From assembly GCA_018818505.1 (NCBI GenBank), contig JAHIRR010000176.1, positions 1 through 7,331 on the forward strand: DNA of 7,331 nt. Direction: 5' to 3'. The DNA is from Candidatus Omnitrophota bacterium (GTDB taxonomy: Bacteria > Omnitrophota > Koll11 > Gorgyraeales > Gorgyraeaceae). Shown here piece by piece: positions 5,756 through 7,331 of the stretch; within the stretch, counting starts at the first letter, position 1, and each line of letters opens with the position of its first letter. The notes beneath the pieces are model-generated. The model ran no database searches, was not told where the DNA came from, and saw only the letters and a program-made list of their open reading frames with translations. Both the position numbers and the translations under genes were made by a program.

Positions 5756-6811
5756 ATGCAAATCGGAATTGACATCCGCTCAACGCTTAAAAAGAAAACA
5801 GGCATAGGCAAATATACACTTAATCTGATCAATGCCCTTGCCCGGGTAGATTCTGAGAATAATTATTATCTTTATAGCAGGAAAAAGTTCCTGGATTTTA
5901 AGAGGCGTTTGCCAAGGTTGCCAGGCGCGAATTTTTCACATTGTAGGGTGTTACGAGATCTGGATGTGTTTCATACCTCGTCTTATGATTTAGAAAAGCC
6001 CAAGAAGGCGAAATATATTGTTACGATTCATGACGTAATCATTAAGGCATATCCGCATGGGCATAATGAGCAGACAATAAAGGAAGTAGATGAAAAACTT
6101 AAGAGGGTTTTGGCTGAGGCAGATGTACTGGTAGCGGATTCGTATAATACTAAAGCGGATCTGGTGAAGTTTTATCAGGTTGACGAGAAAAGGATATCTG
6201 TAATTTACCCTGGCGTTAATACTCCGAACTCCGAACTCCGAACTCCGAACTCCGATATACAAAAATATATATTATTCGTAGGCACGCTGGAGCCGAGGAA
6301 GAATGTGGAAGGGGTTATTAAGGCATTTGATTGGCTTAAGAAGGAATATGGCATAAAGCATAAACTTTATATCGTGGGTATGAAGGGTTGGATGTTCGAA
6401 AATATATTTAAGGCGTATGAAAACTCAGAGTTTAAAAAGGATATTGTGTTTAAGGGGTATGTGCAGGATACAGAGCTGTCGGATCTATACAGAAATGCAT
6501 CAGTTTTTGTGTACCCTTCATTCTATGAGGGATTTGGCTTTCCAATAATAGAGGCATTTAGTGTAGGCACGCCTGTTGTTACGTCCAGGACTTCTTCATG
6601 CGGTGAGATAGGTAAGGACAGCGCCTTACTCGTAGATCCTGCGAATTACAAGGATATTGGCGAGAGGATATTAAAGATCATCAATAGCGAGGACCTTCAA
6701 AAAGAGCTGGCCAAGAGAGGCATTGATAGGGCCAAAGAATTTTCATGGGACAGGACTGCGAAAGAGTTTTTGAAATTAATTACTCCTACTTTATCGCAAT
6801 GTAACCGGTGA
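5756..6811 (+). CDS. GT4 family glycosyltransferase (MtfB-like) with an in-frame heptamer tandem repeat
   Basis: This 351-residue GT-B enzyme of family 4 probably adds a mannose-type or related hexose to the lipid-linked glycan. The N-terminal domain opens with MQIGIDIRSTLKKKTGIGKY, where the glycine-rich GIGKY loop is typical, and includes VTIHDVI and VADSYNTKADLV. The C-terminal donor domain begins YILFVGTLEPRKN (171-183). It contains IVGMKGW (206-212), the E-x7-E motif with E258 and E266 in YEGFGFPIIEA, and GTPVVTS (271-277). The link between the domains (residues 156-167) is encoded by five perfect ACTCCGA units and reads TPNSELRTPNSD. It replaces the longer linker usual between YPGV and YILFVG. 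The frame is intact as it stands. The start is 1 nt after the previous stop with no clear Shine-Dalgarno site, so translation is likely coupled. The last codons lie inside the left end of a large palindrome. Confidence 0.9.
   Translation: MQIGIDIRSTLKKKTGIGKYTLNLINALARVDSENNYYLYSRKKFLDFKRRLPRLPGANFSHCRVLRDLDVFHTSSYDLEKPKKAKYIVTIHDVIIKAYPHGHNEQTIKEVDEKLKRVLAEADVLVADSYNTKADLVKFYQVDEKRISVIYPGVNTPNSELRTPNSDIQKYILFVGTLEPRKNVEGVIKAFDWLKKEYGIKHKLYIVGMKGWMFENIFKAYENSEFKKDIVFKGYVQDTELSDLYRNASVFVYPSFYEGFGFPIIEAFSVGTPVVTSRTSSCGEIGKDSALLVDPANYKDIGERILKIINSEDLQKELAKRGIDRAKEFSWDRTAKEFLKLITPTLSQCNR
6221..6255 (+). repeat. Heptanucleotide tandem repeat (ACTCCGA)x5 inside the GT4 gene
   Basis: There are five perfect copies of ACTCCGA in 35 nt. 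Seven is not a multiple of three, so gain or loss of one or two units shifts the frame of the donor domain, whereas a change of three units keeps it. The repeat has no stop codon in any of the six frames. Confidence 0.95.
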
Positions 6812-6837
6812 GTTAACAAGGGGTGTAACACAGACAT

Positions 6838-6885
6838 GTCATTGCGAGGAGGAGTCCGTCATAGACGGACGACGACGAAGCAATC
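6838..6885 (-). repeat. Dispersed palindromic repeat, copy 4 (inverted)
   Basis: This 48-nt copy in reverse orientation begins GTCATTGCGAGG and ends CGAAGCAATC. Its private central stem is GTCCGTC (6854-6860) with GACGGAC (6864-6870) around ATA. The central sequence differs from that of copy 3 but folds the same way. Confidence 0.88.
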
Positions 6886-6896
6886 TCAAAAAAAGA

Positions 6897-6930
6897 GATT
6901 GCTTCGCTCACTTTGTTCGCTCGCAATGAC
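6897..6930 (+). repeat. Dispersed palindromic repeat, copy 5
   Basis: This 34-nt copy runs from GATTGCTTCG to CTCGCAATGAC. It lies head to head with copy 4 across seven A residues. Its centre (CTCACTTTGTTCG) has only weak internal pairing, unlike the other copies. Confidence 0.85.
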
Positions 6931-6968
6931 ACATGCACCCCCGATAACTCACCCATTACTAAATCTCA

Positions 6969-7086
6969 CAAAATAATCTTGAAAAACTGGAGACGTCTAC
7001 CAAGTTGTGAAGGAAGCTGTCTTGAGTTTGTTCGGGAAGCTGTCTTTAACCCCCGCAGAATAATAATTTCCTCAAAATAATCTTGA
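6969..7086. repeat. Pair of nested direct repeats (14 nt and 12 nt)
   Basis: CAAAATAATCTTGA occurs exactly at 6969-6982 and 7073-7086. Between them GGAAGCTGTCTT occurs exactly at 7012-7023 and 7035-7046. The second 14-mer ends inside the promoter of the next gene. The layout could reflect a duplication, an old insertion with flanking repeats, or regulator sites. Confidence 0.6.
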
Positions 7087-7110
7087 TATAATCTAAAACT
7101 TACCTATAAT
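7083..7110 (+). promoter_or_regulatory. Sigma-70-type promoter for the YchF-like gene, possibly leaderless
   Basis: TTGATA (7083-7088) and TATAAT (7105-7110) are spaced by 16 nt. Transcription would start around 7116-7118, only about 4 nt before ATG 7121, and no Shine-Dalgarno site is visible. A second TATAAT at 7087-7092, preceded by TG (extended -10), would give a leader of about 20 nt and may be used instead. Confidence 0.6.
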
Positions 7111-7120
7111 AAGACTTACT

Positions 7121-7331
7121 ATGAAGATCGGTATAATTGGCCCGCCACAGAGCGGGAAGACTACTATATTTAAGGTCTTGCTGCAGGCTGATGTGTCTGG
7201 GAATATCGGTGTTTTTAAGACATCAGACTATCGTGTGGATGCGATCGCCAGGAATATTTCCGCTAAAAAGATGACCTACCCGGAATTTACATTTGTGGAT
7301 TTAGGGGCGATATCCGGGTTCAAGAAAAAAG
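7121..7331 (+). CDS. YchF/Obg-like P-loop NTPase, N-terminal part (cut by the window edge)
   Basis: The first 70 codons are visible and the frame runs off the right edge. The protein starts MKIGIIGPPQSGKTT, with the P-loop GPPQSGKT at residues 7-14. Later come GVFKTSDYRVDAIARNI (30-46) and YPEFTFVDLGA (53-63). These match the pattern in YchF proteins, where VGVV.VPD.RLD..A is followed by TFVDIAGL. YchF is an Obg-related cytoplasmic NTPase that binds ribosomes and in known members prefers ATP. Two features differ from standard YchF. The NYPFCTIEPN switch I stretch is missing (only LQADVSGN stands there), and DLGAISG replaces the usual DxAGL. It is therefore probably a shortened YchF paralog and not the housekeeping protein. 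The start has no Shine-Dalgarno site and a promoter lies immediately upstream. Confidence 0.75.
   Translation, partial: MKIGIIGPPQSGKTTIFKVLLQADVSGNIGVFKTSDYRVDAIARNISAKKMTYPEFTFVDLGAISGFKKK

Larger units (their letters stand above)
6801..6959. repeat. Large nested imperfect palindrome
   Basis: Matching arms are found stepwise inward: GTAA/TTAC (6801-6804, 6956-6959), GGTGAGTTA/TAACTCACC (6807-6815, 6945-6953), GGGGTG/CACCCC (6820-6825, 6936-6941) and TGTCATTGCGAG/CTCGCAATGACA (6837-6848, 6920-6931). The innermost pair is CGAAGCAATCTC/GAGATTGCTTCG (6876-6887, 6895-6906) around a loop of seven A. The structure contains two inverted copies of the dispersed repeat and overlaps the stop codon of the second glycosyltransferase. 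It may also end transcription of the block, although no long T tract follows. Confidence 0.85.
6812..7120. other. Intergenic region of 309 nt between the glycan block and the YchF-like gene
   Basis: I find no gene here on either strand. The left half is the nested palindrome that ends at 6959. The right half holds an 8-bp perfect palindrome AGACGTCT (6991-6998), a 12-nt direct repeat GGAAGCTGTCTT (7012-7023 and 7035-7046), and a 14-nt direct repeat CAAAATAATCTTGA (6969-6982 and 7073-7086). A promoter-like pair of boxes lies just before the next gene. It is the boundary between two transcription units on the same strand. Confidence 0.7.

Noticed and set aside
5700..5760. Frameshift truncation of a full-length FlaA1/CapD dehydratase
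   Set aside because: No SDR domain follows in any frame. The next gene, a complete glycosyltransferase, begins 1 nt after the stop, so the short form appears genuine.
6221..6255. Sequencing artefact or broken gene at the heptamer repeat
   Set aside because: With five units the frame is intact on both sides and all glycosyltransferase motifs downstream are in frame.
1996..6930. CRISPR array
   Set aside because: The repeats are palindromic, irregularly spaced over 5 kb, present in both orientations and partly inside genes; there are no regular spacers or cas genes.

Overview
The window looks like bacterial chromosome from an AT-leaning, uncultivated-type lineage. The style of the glycosyltransferase genes, the YchF-like gene at the right edge and the many dispersed palindromic repeats ending in GAGATTGCTTCG and CTCGCAATGACA remind me of Candidatus Omnitrophota and similar metagenome-derived bacteria. 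That assignment is an inference from memory and is not proven by the sequence.

Layout. Bases 1-156 hold no gene I can support. At 157-336 there is a small 59-residue coiled-coil-like protein, closed by a clear intrinsic terminator (361-391). A textbook promoter (422-450), overlapped by a perfect 8-bp inverted repeat, then opens a block of five same-strand genes with small gaps or overlaps. The order is an AAA_14/DUF4143-type ATPase (487-1647), a GT4 glycosyltransferase (1653-2888), an extended SDR nucleotide-sugar epimerase/dehydratase (2996-3973), a membrane protein that fuses a WecA-like initiating transferase to the front half of a FlaA1/CapD-type protein (3970-5754), and a second GT4 glycosyltransferase (5756-6811). 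A 309-nt gap follows. It contains a very large nested palindrome, short direct repeats and a promoter close to the first 70 codons of a YchF/Obg-like P-loop protein (7121 to the right edge).

How the genes work together. The SDR enzyme would make an activated sugar. The WecA-like domain would load the first sugar-1-phosphate onto polyprenyl phosphate in the membrane. The two GT4 enzymes would add further sugars on the cytoplasmic face. This is the core of a surface polysaccharide or glycan pathway; the flippase, polymerase or ligase must lie elsewhere. The ATPase at the head of the block has no obvious metabolic link but sits almost flush with the first glycosyltransferase.

Most interesting content. 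A family of palindromic repeats with constant ends and different but self-complementary centres occurs five times. Two copies lie in frame inside the same glycosyltransferase gene, where they supply peptide loops, much as the Rickettsia palindromic elements do. Two more copies sit head to head in a palindrome of about 159 nt that overlaps the end of the second glycosyltransferase. That second gene also carries five perfect tandem copies of a heptamer, ACTCCGA, in its interdomain linker, so unit slippage would switch the gene off or on.
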